DNA of 33,395 bases from a virus, in the IMG/VR virus record IMGVR_UViG_3300044619_002661, positions 1 to 33,395 of that record; one strand, 5' to 3'. Position numbers and translations under genes: made by a program. Shown here in pieces: positions 8,815-16,717 of this stretch. The notes under the pieces were generated by a model that was not told the DNA's origin, did no database searches, and saw only the letters and a list, made by a program, of their open reading frames with translations. Within the stretch, counting starts at the first letter, position 1. Every line of letters starts with the position of its first letter.

Positions 8815-9090
8815 ATGGCTATTTCAAAAAATGACCGAAAAAAGTATCTGGATGATTGGAATGAGGTGCTGGACCACGTTTCCTATGGATATGTGGATAA
8901 GACAATTTTAATCCTGGCAGAGCAAGGCCTGCAGGTTTCAAAAAGCAAAATATACAATGTGGTTTCCGGGTCAATCAAAGACCGGAGCATTTTAGATGCC
9001 ATCCGCAAAGTGGTGCTCCCAATGTATGGAAATGAGCCTGAGGCTGAAATGGTAGAACTCAATAACAAAAAACTAAACCTCTACGCATAA
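8815..9090 (+). CDS. Putative Cro-like small DNA-binding protein, 91 aa
   Basis: This is the first gene of the rightward early operon and is divergent from the repressor, the usual place for a Cro-type protein. Residues about 20-65 read as helices with a helix-turn-helix-like portion (GLQVSKSKIYNVVSGSIKDR, 37-56) followed by an acidic helix. The protein is small, with basic N-terminal residues KNDRKK. Its stop and the next start share one base (TAATG at 9088-9092), so the two are probably translationally coupled. The role is inferred from position and the HTH-like segment. Confidence 0.55.
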   Translation: MAISKNDRKKYLDDWNEVLDHVSYGYVDKTILILAEQGLQVSKSKIYNVVSGSIKDRSILDAIRKVVLPMYGNEPEAEMVELNNKKLNLYA

Positions 9091-9419
9091 TGAGACAGGC
9101 ATTTCAAAGATTTACCGATTTGCCAGAATTTGGCAGAAGCAACCAGGTGCAGACCATAATAGATGGCGCAGAAGGTGAAGGTCTTTTTATGATTTCTGAG
9201 GGCGGCAATTTGGTGAAGCTCCATCTGCACTCCCTGGCTAACGAAAAGCACAGGTCCAATGCCATATACAAGCTTAATTCCATTGCGGAAACTGCAGTTA
9301 AGGCGATCACATTTATCCAGGCGATGCCTTGCGCCACTTCAGACCAATATCCAGCCATCAATGAGGCCATTTCTAAAATAGAAAACTTTATCAAAGAGCT
9401 GGGCCATGCTTCAGAATGA
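9090..9419 (+). CDS. Hypothetical early protein, 109 aa
   Basis: The second gene of the early operon overlaps its upstream neighbour by one base and its downstream neighbour (start 9406) by fourteen. The C-terminal half looks helical (NAIYKLNSIAETAVKAITFI and SKIENFIKELGHA). No family or catalytic motif was recognised. Compact overlapping genes at this position in temperate phages often act in early control, recombination or host takeover. Confidence 0.6.
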   Translation: MRQAFQRFTDLPEFGRSNQVQTIIDGAEGEGLFMISEGGNLVKLHLHSLANEKHRSNAIYKLNSIAETAVKAITFIQAMPCATSDQYPAINEAISKIENFIKELGHASE

Positions 9420-9546
9420 TACGCTCATCAGCATCACAGTGGTTCTATCGGCCTTAGCAATATCCTTTTGCTTTCATGTGGCCTTCTACCACATCCAATG
9501 GACCAATATTTTAAAATTTTTCACATCTAAAAAAACAAAAAAATGA
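9406..9546 (+). CDS. Small single-span membrane protein, 46 aa
   Basis: This short frame starts within the end of the upstream gene (overlap 14 bases) and ends at TGA 9544-9546, overlapping the next ATG at 9543. A hydrophobic stretch at about residues 7-30 (LISITVVLSALAISFCFHVA) forms one membrane span, followed by a lysine-rich C-terminus (TSKKTKK). Overlap at both ends favours a real gene. Function is unknown; superinfection exclusion or control of the host envelope is possible. Confidence 0.55.
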   Translation: MLQNDTLISITVVLSALAISFCFHVAFYHIQWTNILKFFTSKKTKK

Positions 9547-9812
9547 TCAGATTCTGGAAATGGCTTTCAGACTTTTCTACCAGAAAGTTTTTATCAATAA
9601 AAGCCAGAAAAAATACTAAAAACACGTTTAAAATGAAGGCTGTGGTAATTGACTACAACCAATGGACAGAGCTTGTATCAGCTTTAGGCAGTCTGGAAAC
9701 AAAGATTTTCATAGACTATGTAAACTCCAACACTCCGGATGAGAAAACCTTCTTTAAAAATAGGCTTACACAGGTGAGATCTACAATTGAGCAACTTGAA
9801 ACTGCCTGGTGA
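9543..9812 (+). CDS. Hypothetical early protein, 89 aa
   Basis: The frame opens at 9543, overlapping the upstream stop, and encodes a basic N-terminus (WLSDFSTRKFLSIKARKN) before a second possible start at 9633 (MKAVVIDYNQW, 59 aa). The shorter form resembles many small Bacteroidota proteins with a strand followed by two helices; the longer form is favoured by the four-base overlap. Its stop is followed one base later by the next ATG (9814). No family was recognised. Confidence 0.5.
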   Translation: MIRFWKWLSDFSTRKFLSIKARKNTKNTFKMKAVVIDYNQWTELVSALGSLETKIFIDYVNSNTPDEKTFFKNRLTQVRSTIEQLETAW

Positions 9813-9813
9813 T

Positions 9814-10029
9814 ATGCAAGTAGAAATCAACTCCGAATTTTTGGAAGAACTAACTGACCAAATACTTGTGCTTGATTTTATGCGCTGGAAGTATATCCGC
9901 ACAATGCCAGCAGCCAGAGCAGAAAAAGACCTCTGGGAGATAAAAAAAAGAGAAAGGCTTCTGAGAAATGATGCCAATCTTCTCAAATCAGAATTAAAAA
10001 AATATTTAGAAACTCTAAAGAATGAGTGA
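9814..10029 (+). CDS. Hypothetical helical protein, 71 aa, upstream of the primase
   Basis: I choose ATG 9814 (MQVEINSEF), one base after the upstream stop; an earlier non-ATG start at 9787 would overlap that gene. The product is almost wholly helical and charged, with a likely coiled coil at the C-terminus (RLLRNDANLLKSELKKYLET). It overlaps the primase start by eight bases (10022-10029), so it is likely coupled with primase synthesis and might be a replication accessory. Confidence 0.6.
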   Translation: MQVEINSEFLEELTDQILVLDFMRWKYIRTMPAARAEKDLWEIKKRERLLRNDANLLKSELKKYLETLKNE

Positions 10030-12973
10030 AGTTAAAAACACGTTAATCAGCTTTTTTAAAGGTGGAATTCACAATGTAGCCAGCCCGGAGTTTATCACTT
10101 TGGAGGCGGCTCTGGATTACATCAAAACAGGAAAGGAGTTTGAGCCACTCATCAGAGAGCTCAGGTCTGAAAAGGAAAAGGAAAAAAGACAAGAATTAAA
10201 GAAAAAGCTCAGCTATTTCATTTTTTCAGGAACTTTTAAAAAGCGAAATTCAAAAGAACTGGTAGATCACTCAGGGCTTTTGGTTATCGACTTTGACAAT
10301 GTAGCCGATGTGCTTAACACCAGGCTACAACTACAGGCAGATCCTTTCACTTTGGCACTTTTCAAAAGTCCAGGTGGAGATGGTCTCAAGCTTTTGGTCC
10401 GCATTTATCCAGACAAGCACCTGGAAAGCTTTAAAGCTTTGGAGGTTTACTTTAAAGACAACTACCAAATGGAGGTAGATAAGTCTGGAAAGGATGTTTG
10501 CCGAGCTTGCTATACCTCAGCCGACACAAGTCTGTTTTTTAATCCGGATGCCCAGCTTTTTACCACCACTTATGTGGCTGTAGATGAAGAAACAGGCGAG
10601 GTAAAAGAGGTGGAAAGGGTATCAGCCAAAAACGAGAGGAGGCAAATGACAGATTTGCAATACTCTGAGCTGATGGCCAACCGGGTAATAGATGCAGCCA
10701 TAGACCTTACAGACCCTTATGATAACTGGATGCTTCTGGCTTTCTCCATGGCCAGCCTTGGAGAACCAGGTAGAGAACTGTTTCAAAGGCTTTCTTCCAT
10801 GCATGTGGACTATGACCACAAAAAGGTGGATGAAAAGTTTGACAATGCCATCAAAACAACCCGGTTTACTACTCCAAAGTGGTTTTGGAAGGAATGCAAG
10901 CAAAGAGGCTTAGATACAAGCTATCCAAAGGATGAAAATGGGCTTGTAGTCACTCCCAGGTCAAAGGCAAAAGAGAAGGCAAAGCGAGCCGAGCTTGAGC
11001 ATGATGATGATGCAAACCTCATATTCACCTGGCCAAAGGGATGTGAGTTTGCCAATGGAGAAGAAAGGATGTTGGCAGAAAATTCAGTAAAGTTTTACCA
11101 GCATTTCAGCCACAAAAACATTACCTACATGGCTACCTTCAAAGCTGGTGATGTGGATGGCCTTAATGCCACCACTGTGTTTTTCAAAAGGGTTTCAAAC
11201 TTTGCTGTGCATAGCTACTATGTGGTAATGGATGAGGAGGGCAAAGCCAGCCGGATAGTGCAGCTCATTAATGCCAGGAAAGAAAGCATCCTGGCTATCA
11301 TTCCGACTGAGGCTTTCACTTCTGTTCAAGAGTTTTCAAAGTATGTGGAGAGAGGAAACTACTACCACAGCATGAGCAAACCGGAATTCACAAAGCTAAA
11401 AGCCAAAATCTATGATGATTGCAAGCACTGCAAGGTTATTTCTACACTTGGCCTGCAGCCTGAGGGCTTCTTTGCTTTTGCAAATGGCATTTGGGCAGAT
11501 TCCAACTTTGTAAAAATTGATGATTGGGGAGTGGTCCAGTACAAAGAGGCTTTTTACTTCCTTCCGGCTCTTTCTGCCATGTATAAGGATCAGATAAAGA
11601 TGTACCAATCAGAGCGCCAGTTTTTATTTGTTAAGCGCTCTGTGAGCTTTGGAGACTGGGCTGACCTGTTCTGCCAGGTATATGGTGAAAATGGAAAAAT
11701 CGGCCTCATGTTTTATCTGGCATCCATGTTTTCAGATGTCATTTTTAAGGTAGAAAACTTTTTCCCTATCCTGTATCTGTACGGAAAGCCATCCAGCGGA
11801 AAGACAACTATGGCCATAAGCCTTATTTCAATGCTTCAACCGACAGGTGAGACCTCAATAGGCTCCAATATCAACTCAACTCCTATGCCTGCACTATTCA
11901 GGCAGCTTGGTCAGGTCAGAAATGGCATAGTGCTCATAGAAGAGTACAACAACGACCTGGAGAAGCGGACCATTGAGTACATCAAACAGACCTGGAACCG
12001 GATTGCCTACACCAAATCAGACACAGCGGCTTCAAACACATCCACCAAAACTGTGGGCTTGCAGGTAGAATCTGCCACAGTAATGACCGGGCAGCACTTG
12101 CCCAATGTGGATGTGGCTCTTTTCACCCGGTGCATCTTGCTTTCATACTTCAAAAAAGAAAGCTACACAGATGATGAGCGAGATTTGATGGTAAGGCTTA
12201 AAGACATGCAAAGCGGATCGCTCACCCAGATTTCCTGTGAGATAATGAATCACCGGAAACTGGTAAAAGAAAACTTCCAAATCCAATACACGAAGGAGAA
12301 AAAAGAGTTTTCAAAGCACTTCAAAGGAGCCGACCTGGACAGGGTAGCTGGCCACTGTGCCCAGCTGATGGCTATCTACACCTGCCTGAAAGAAAAGCTG
12401 CACCTTCCTTTCAATTATGAACAGCTAAAAAACTGTGTTTTGGAGATAAGCCAGAAACAGATAGACATGATGCTGAGCTCACAGGAAAGCAGCACCTTCT
12501 GGGAGATCCTTCAGCACCTCTTTTTTCAGAACCGGATTTTTGATGAATCGGATTTTTGTGTGAGAAAGCTCCCGGCCATCACTTTGAAGGTGCATGGTGA
12601 GAAAAAGGAAAAGCAGGTGGAGTTTGGTGAAGAAATCGAAGTGCTTTTTCTGAGATTGAATAAAGTGCACGGCCTCTATCTAAGCGAAATGGGAATGCAA
12701 AGGCGCAAAGGCGCAATGGACAAAACCAGCCTTGCAAACTATCTGGAGAATTCAAAGCAGTTCATAGGCCAAAAGGCAAGCTTTAGGTTCAAAGATTCGG
12801 TCACAAGCTGCTATGTCTTTAACTATTCACTTTTGAAAGCCACAGGCATCACACTTGAAAAACTGGATGGCCAGGCCATGAGCTCTGATGATATAATCAG
12901 AGAGGATAAGTATGCAGAAGAAGGTGTGGAAGTGCCAACGGCAATACTAGCAGACAAAGATTTACCATTTTAA
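10022..12973 (+). CDS. Primase-helicase with VirE/BT4734-type N-terminal domain
   Basis: This 983-aa protein is the main replication enzyme. Residues about 20-190 match the VirE N-terminal/BT4734-like domain, including the LLVIDFDN strand near residue 91 and the PGGDGLKLLV strand, a primase-like fold widespread in Bacteroidota mobile elements. Residues about 215-300 look like a primase C-terminal helical domain (DNWMLLAFSMASLGE to PKWFWKECKQRG). A helicase-type ATPase follows, with Walker A GKPSSGKTT at about 587-595 and Walker B GIVLIEEYNND at about 635-645. It probably makes primers and unwinds the origin, relying on host polymerase; no phage polymerase was seen. It overlaps the upstream gene by eight bases. 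The iteron region at 16.7-17.0 kb is a candidate target. Confidence 0.85.
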   Translation: MSEVKNTLISFFKGGIHNVASPEFITLEAALDYIKTGKEFEPLIRELRSEKEKEKRQELKKKLSYFIFSGTFKKRNSKELVDHSGLLVIDFDNVADVLNTRLQLQADPFTLALFKSPGGDGLKLLVRIYPDKHLESFKALEVYFKDNYQMEVDKSGKDVCRACYTSADTSLFFNPDAQLFTTTYVAVDEETGEVKEVERVSAKNERRQMTDLQYSELMANRVIDAAIDLTDPYDNWMLLAFSMASLGEPGRELFQRLSSMHVDYDHKKVDEKFDNAIKTTRFTTPKWFWKECKQRGLDTSYPKDENGLVVTPRSKAKEKAKRAELEHDDDANLIFTWPKGCEFANGEERMLAENSVKFYQHFSHKNITYMATFKAGDVDGLNATTVFFKRVSNFAVHSYYVVMDEEGKASRIVQLINARKESILAIIPTEAFTSVQEFSKYVERGNYYHSMSKPEFTKLKAKIYDDCKHCKVISTLGLQPEGFFAFANGIWADSNFVKIDDWGVVQYKEAFYFLPALSAMYKDQIKMYQSERQFLFVKRSVSFGDWADLFCQVYGENGKIGLMFYLASMFSDVIFKVENFFPILYLYGKPSSGKTTMAISLISMLQPTGETSIGSNINSTPMPALFRQLGQVRNGIVLIEEYNNDLEKRTIEYIKQTWNRIAYTKSDTAASNTSTKTVGLQVESATVMTGQHLPNVDVALFTRCILLSYFKKESYTDDERDLMVRLKDMQSGSLTQISCEIMNHRKLVKENFQIQYTKEKKEFSKHFKGADLDRVAGHCAQLMAIYTCLKEKLHLPFNYEQLKNCVLEISQKQIDMMLSSQESSTFWEILQHLFFQNRIFDESDFCVRKLPAITLKVHGEKKEKQVEFGEEIEVLFLRLNKVHGLYLSEMGMQRRKGAMDKTSLANYLENSKQFIGQKASFRFKDSVTSCYVFNYSLLKATGITLEKLDGQAMSSDDIIREDKYAEEGVEVPTAILADKDLPF

Positions 12974-12975
12974 GC

Positions 12976-13299
12976 ATGAAATTAGAACACGATGAAATGG
13001 AATTGCCTTTGCCAAAATCGGAGGCCATGCCACAATACTTTTTCCGCAAAACAGATACCAGCATGGAAGTGGTGAAGGTGACAGCCTACAACCTCCAGGT
13101 GGTGGCGAGTGCCAGCCGGGCAAAAGACCTGGAAGGAAATGACATCTACACCTATGCCATCACCAGGCAGCGGCTGGATGGCAGAGACTGGTTTCTTCTC
13201 AAGTCCTTTTGGAAAGGATGCCAGGCAGATGCTTTTCTTGAAGTGGTGCAAGCCATTGCCAAAAACACAGAAAAAGCCTATCACTCCTTAAAAAAATAA
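12976..13299 (+). CDS. Hypothetical early protein, 107 aa
   Basis: It starts two bases after the primase stop and is followed two bases later by the next gene, so it belongs to the replication operon. The middle looks like a small beta-rich fold (VVKVTAYNLQVVASASR, YTYAITRQRLDGRDWFLLKS) ending in a helix. No Cys/His metal site or catalytic motif is obvious. Function not recognised. Confidence 0.6.
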   Translation: MKLEHDEMELPLPKSEAMPQYFFRKTDTSMEVVKVTAYNLQVVASASRAKDLEGNDIYTYAITRQRLDGRDWFLLKSFWKGCQADAFLEVVQAIAKNTEKAYHSLKK

Positions 13300-13301
13300 A
13301 C

Positions 13302-13493
13302 ATGGAATACAAAGGACTGATAGAAGGACTGGAAAAGGGAGAAGCAAAGCACCAGGAGCAAGCCAAAAAGATAAGGCAAGCCATTGATGCCTTGCAAGCG
13401 CTGTGCCCTCATGAAAAAAGCGCATGGGTAGGTAATGACCACAACCACAACTATTACCGCTGTACGAATTGTAAAATCATTTTAGAAAAATAA
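13302..13493 (+). CDS. Small protein with a predicted zinc site, 63 aa
   Basis: The N-terminal half is a charged helix (EKGEAKHQEQAKKIRQAID). The C-terminal half has C35-P-H37 and C54-T-N-C57 separated by a short strand region, the spacing of a zinc ribbon. Such proteins may bind nucleic acid or act as transcription accessories. It is in tight succession with its neighbours in the early operon. Confidence 0.6.
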   Translation: MEYKGLIEGLEKGEAKHQEQAKKIRQAIDALQALCPHEKSAWVGNDHNHNYYRCTNCKIILEK

Positions 13494-13500
13494 AAAAGAC

Positions 13501-13866
13501 ATGACACACGAAGTGAGATATTTTATCATGAAGCTATCAATGCATATGCTTCATAAATGCCTCCAGGGCGCAAGCTTTGGAAAAGGAGGCGAGGAAATCA
13601 GGAGAAGCCTGTATAATCTTAATAAAGGGCTTCTGCACCTGAATGCATTTCAGAATCCTGATGTTGTAAAAGCGCTTTTAGATAGTGAGCACACTATTAA
13701 AGAACTGGCTGAGAAGCTTGCTGAAGGCGAGTGGGAACACCTTGTCCTGGTGATTAATCTGATAAGCGAAGTAACCGCAGGCAATGTGCTTGTGGTGGAG
13801 AAGGAGCAGTATGATGGGCTAGTGGAAAAGCATGAGGAGCAACTTAACAATCTGCCGCAGTTATGA
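13501..13866 (+). CDS. Hypothetical early protein, 121 aa
   Basis: The start follows the previous stop by seven bases and the end overlaps the next ATG (13863) by four. The sequence is mostly helical and acidic toward the C-terminus (VVEKEQYDGLVEKHEEQLNN). An ATG at residue 10 (MKLSMHMLHK) is an alternative start. No domain recognised. Confidence 0.55.
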   Translation: MTHEVRYFIMKLSMHMLHKCLQGASFGKGGEEIRRSLYNLNKGLLHLNAFQNPDVVKALLDSEHTIKELAEKLAEGEWEHLVLVINLISEVTAGNVLVVEKEQYDGLVEKHEEQLNNLPQL

Positions 13867-14108
13867 TGACAATTAATGATATGCCAAAAGAGCTAAGACA
13901 ATCAGTTTTTGTAATCGACACACTATGCAATAAATGGGGAATTTGGCTTTCCGATAGTGGCCGGATTGCTCTAATAAATGAACATGGTCATTTTTTAGGT
14001 ATAGTAAACAACATAGGAAAAACCGGATTTACAGTAGAAATGTGGGTTTGTAATTCTTTAGCTAAGGCAAGAGTCAAATTTGAAAATCTAACTGTGATAC
14101 AAAAATGA
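13863..14108 (+). CDS. Hypothetical early protein, 81 aa
   Basis: This small, probably beta-rich protein overlaps both neighbours by four bases. It begins with a short helix (MPKELRQSVFVIDTLCNK), then strands with G and W residues (WGIWLSDSGRIALINEHG). No family or motif was recognised; codon use is like its neighbours. Confidence 0.55.
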   Translation: MMTINDMPKELRQSVFVIDTLCNKWGIWLSDSGRIALINEHGHFLGIVNNIGKTGFTVEMWVCNSLAKARVKFENLTVIQK

Positions 14109-14314
14109 AATTCATTTCAAACTGCAACCAAATCCGCTGTGCATTTCGGGAGAATTGCCAGCGATATAACCCAGAAGGGAATGACACACCTATACTTATG
14201 TTTTTGCCAGATGGTGTGGTAGGTGACCATCTTGGTGAGCTTGATGGATGCACTGATTTCTGGCCTAAAAAAGAATTTTCAACAACAGAAAAAAAAATCA
14301 AAACCAATGTATAG
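14105..14314 (+). CDS. Small cysteine-containing protein, 69 aa
   Basis: Four cysteines (7, 12, 18 and 49) could form a metal site; CNQIRCAFRENC is compact. The C-terminus is basic (KKEFSTTEKKIKTN). It overlaps the preceding gene by four bases and the following one by eight. The cysteine pattern is reminiscent of small metal-binding regulators but no family is assigned. Confidence 0.5.
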   Translation: MKFISNCNQIRCAFRENCQRYNPEGNDTPILMFLPDGVVGDHLGELDGCTDFWPKKEFSTTEKKIKTNV

Positions 14315-14693
14315 CATCTATGCCTACCCACCACCCAAAAAAAAGGAGGTGATGTTGAAAAAGAAATTCAAATCAGAAAGCAGAGAAGAAGCCTTTTTGA
14401 TTTCAAAAAGCTTGCAGATGGAAGGCTACATTAATGTTCAGATTTGCGAGATTGAGAAAAAAGGCAAAGCCAAAATTTTTCAAACAATGGATGTAACAAA
14501 ACAGGCACTAGTGCTCAAGATAGGTGACAGATTTTACAGCAGGCACACAGGAGACAGAATTACAACTGCATGGACATTGGCTGGAGCATTTCTTTTTTTA
14601 GAAGGTGCGGCAGTTAAAATAGAAAATGTAGAAGAACTTTTGAAAAAGAAAGGCTATAATCCAATTCGTAAAATAGTTGAGGTATTGGATTAA
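14307..14693 (+). CDS. Hypothetical protein, 128 aa, last gene of the early operon
   Basis: I choose ATG 14307 (MYSIYAYPPP) rather than 14223, because the longer form would overlap the upstream gene by 92 bases and its extra residues look like a shadow frame. The product is basic at the N-terminus with a strand-helix mix and ends with a helical part. The hydrophobic TAWTLAGAFLFLEGAAV segment is not long enough for a sure membrane span. A strong terminator follows at 14722. Confidence 0.55.
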   Translation: MYSIYAYPPPKKKEVMLKKKFKSESREEAFLISKSLQMEGYINVQICEIEKKGKAKIFQTMDVTKQALVLKIGDRFYSRHTGDRITTAWTLAGAFLFLEGAAVKIENVEELLKKKGYNPIRKIVEVLD

Positions 14694-14721
14694 CTCATAA
14701 ACATGCGAAACTTTTAACATA

Positions 14722-14749
14722 AGCCCTGGAGAAATCCGGGGCTTTTTTT
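14722..14749 (+). terminator. Intrinsic terminator of the early/replication operon
   Basis: A 9-bp stem (AGCCCTGGA with TCCGGGGCT, one G-T pair) closes on a GAAA tetraloop and is followed by seven T (14743-14749). It separates the early operon from the protease gene, and candidate late promoter 2 begins three bases after it. Confidence 0.88.
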
Positions 14750-14751
14750 AA

Positions 14752-14786
14752 GTCCTTTTCTGAGATAGAGTTTGACCTCAGATTTG
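14752..14786 (+). promoter_or_regulatory. Candidate phage late promoter 2 (GTCCT-N26-TTTG), for the metalloprotease
   Basis: GTCCT at 14752 and TTTG at 14783-14786 keep the exact spacing of the class. The -7 octamer CAGATTTG is identical to that of promoter 7. Unlike most members, the ATG (14809) is 22 bases beyond TTTG, leaving a short leader. Confidence 0.6.
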
Positions 14787-14810
14787 AAAAAACAAATCAA
14801 AAAACTCTAT
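14765..14810. repeat. Nested inverted repeat across the metalloprotease promoter and start codon
   Basis: Outer arms ATAGAGTTT (14765-14773) and AAACTCTAT (14802-14810) are perfect, and inner arms GATTTG (14781-14786) and CAAATC (14793-14798) surround six A. The inner left arm contains the -7 TTTG and the outer right arm includes the first two bases of the start codon. It could be an operator, or an RNA hairpin on a read-through transcript that hides the start. Confidence 0.5.
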
Positions 14811-16452
14811 GAAAAACTTTGTGATGCTTGGAATGGTGGTTTTACTATCATTCAATGGGTTTGGGCAAAAATTTGCAAACACCCAGTCAGAAAAAAACAC
14901 GATTGCAGAAGCAATGCCGGATTTTTCACTATCTAAAAAACAGGATCTGAAAAATGGCATTTGCCTGGATATCCGGCCAAGCTTGATATCTCAGATTTAT
15001 GCCACAGAGCCACAGACAATTTCTATTTCTATTCCTGGGTGGCCTGCCATCAAATTGCAAAAGGCAGAAATCTTCTCACCAGACTTTGCGGTGACCACCT
15101 CTGATGGTGCCACATTGAGAGGAAAGCAATACAAGGGAGTGCACTATTTTTCAGAATCCGGGATTGATGGCATTTCTTTTTTTGCTGACAGATTGATGGG
15201 AGTTATCACAAAAAACAATATTGCCTACAACCTGGGCAAAGAAGAGAAAGGCACCAGGTATGTTTTAATTTCTGAAAAGGATGGCCCGGCAATTGATTTC
15301 AATTGCCAGACACAGGATGAAAATGATTTTCCAACAAGCTCCAGACCTGCACCTGCCATCACTGCTTCCTGTAAAATTACCAGAATAGCCTTGGAGGCTG
15401 ATTTTGATTTGTATGTAAAATCAAACTCCTCTGTGAGTACCCTGGCAAACTTTACATCCGGAATTTTCAATGTAGTAAAACAAATCTATAGAAAGGAAGG
15501 TGTGGCCATCCAGTATGCAAGCCTGTTTATCTGGACCACTGTGGACCCTTATGCGACATTAACTCAGCCTTTCCAGATTTTACCATTGTTTTCAGCAAAT
15601 AGGCCCAAGCTACCAAGCTTTGACCTCATCCACTTATTGGAAAACAGGACGAATTCATTTGGCGGCATTGCCTTTGTGGGTGGGCTTTGCAATGGTTCGC
15701 CACATGGTGTTTCCAGTATTTTTTATAGTTTTAATCAATTACCACTTTACAGCTGGACAGTCTCTGTGGTATGTCATGAGCTTGGCCACAATTTCAACAG
15801 CAAGCACACACATTGGTGTGGATGGAATAAAGGCAACAATATCTATGGAAGACTTGATTCATGCTATGCAGGTGAAGGCTTTACACCACCTGCCGGAGCC
15901 ACTGTAGTTGGTTGCAACAGCACAAAAGCCTATAACTTTTCTGGAACCATTATGAGTTACTGCTACAACTATGGAGCGGTGAACCTCAACAAAGGTTTTG
16001 GCAAGCTCCCTGGTGATGTGATTCGGTTGTATGTAGCGCAAGGTGGATGCCTGCCAACAGTTACGAGCCCGATATGCGACAGCCTTAACACAACCATAGT
16101 GCAGCCACCACCACCTCCTCCAGCTCAATGTGTGACTGGATTGCAACATTTCACCAATGCATCCGGGCAAAGTTGTTTTCGATTTAACATACAGCCTGGA
16201 TGCAGATACACGCTCAACTATTGCAGATATGATGGCTACACCCAGGCAAACCAACCACCCTCCGGAGCCACCCCCTCTGCCTGTGGAATTCGAAATGGAT
16301 TGAGCAACTATCTGCCAACAGCCATTCAGCTTGCAGCTGGCAAAATAGAACTGGTGGCAAATGGCCAGCCATCATTCAGGCAAAGGTGGTATTCCCTCAG
16401 ATGCCAGGGCAGTGATGGCATCACACAGCTACATTTCTTTTGGTGGCCTTAG
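14809..16452 (+). CDS. Secreted metzincin (reprolysin-like) zinc metalloprotease
   Basis: The 547-aa protein starts with a Sec signal peptide (about residues 1-19, hydrophobic core VMLGMVVLLSF, ending GFGQ). A propeptide-like region runs to about 185. The catalytic domain has the extended zinc motif H323-E-L-G-H327-x5-H333 and a Met-turn with M382 (GTIMSYC), which define metzincins; the whole resembles reprolysin-like (M12) proteases of Bacteroidota. A six-proline linker near 430 leads to a Cys-rich C-terminal domain of about 110 residues. It should be exported, cut by autolysis and act on proteins outside the cytoplasm. The gene stands alone between terminators but has a late-type promoter, so it is probably made in the lytic phase. 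Roles could be degrading host surface or matrix protein, or being packed in the virion. A host-derived cargo gene is the alternative reading. Confidence 0.85.
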   Translation: MKNFVMLGMVVLLSFNGFGQKFANTQSEKNTIAEAMPDFSLSKKQDLKNGICLDIRPSLISQIYATEPQTISISIPGWPAIKLQKAEIFSPDFAVTTSDGATLRGKQYKGVHYFSESGIDGISFFADRLMGVITKNNIAYNLGKEEKGTRYVLISEKDGPAIDFNCQTQDENDFPTSSRPAPAITASCKITRIALEADFDLYVKSNSSVSTLANFTSGIFNVVKQIYRKEGVAIQYASLFIWTTVDPYATLTQPFQILPLFSANRPKLPSFDLIHLLENRTNSFGGIAFVGGLCNGSPHGVSSIFYSFNQLPLYSWTVSVVCHELGHNFNSKHTHWCGWNKGNNIYGRLDSCYAGEGFTPPAGATVVGCNSTKAYNFSGTIMSYCYNYGAVNLNKGFGKLPGDVIRLYVAQGGCLPTVTSPICDSLNTTIVQPPPPPPAQCVTGLQHFTNASGQSCFRFNIQPGCRYTLNYCRYDGYTQANQPPSGATPSACGIRNGLSNYLPTAIQLAAGKIELVANGQPSFRQRWYSLRCQGSDGITQLHFFWWP

Positions 16453-16458
16453 TTTAAG

Positions 16459-16526
16459 AGCTGAGAATCCTGTATTGCAGCCTACACCCTTGCTATTTAA
16501 AAAATATGGGATTCTCAGCTTCTTTT
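16459..16526 (+). terminator. Long-loop hairpin after the metalloprotease gene
   Basis: A perfect 12-bp inverted repeat (AGCTGAGAATCC 16459-16470, GGATTCTCAGCT 16509-16520) with a 38-base loop is followed by TCTTTT. It begins seven bases after the stop. It is a plausible terminator, although the loop is long and the T run interrupted. Confidence 0.55.
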
Positions 16527-16717
16527 ATCCAGACCCTCCCCTACCCACCTATCCGGATGTATATCCTGAATTTTCCTTTTATAAAATAAAAAAAGTTATG
16601 TCAAAAAAGCGAAAGGGATACTGCCTTCAGGTTTTGGAGGCTAGTCTGGATATAGAGGTGACTGTAAACCTCCAAAACCTTCAGAATTATTTCGATTTTA
16701 GCAAGGTGGCATATTTT

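Noticed and set aside
14223-14306. Longer start for the 14307 gene
   Set aside because: It would overlap the preceding gene by 92 bases; neighbouring overlaps are 4-14 bases.
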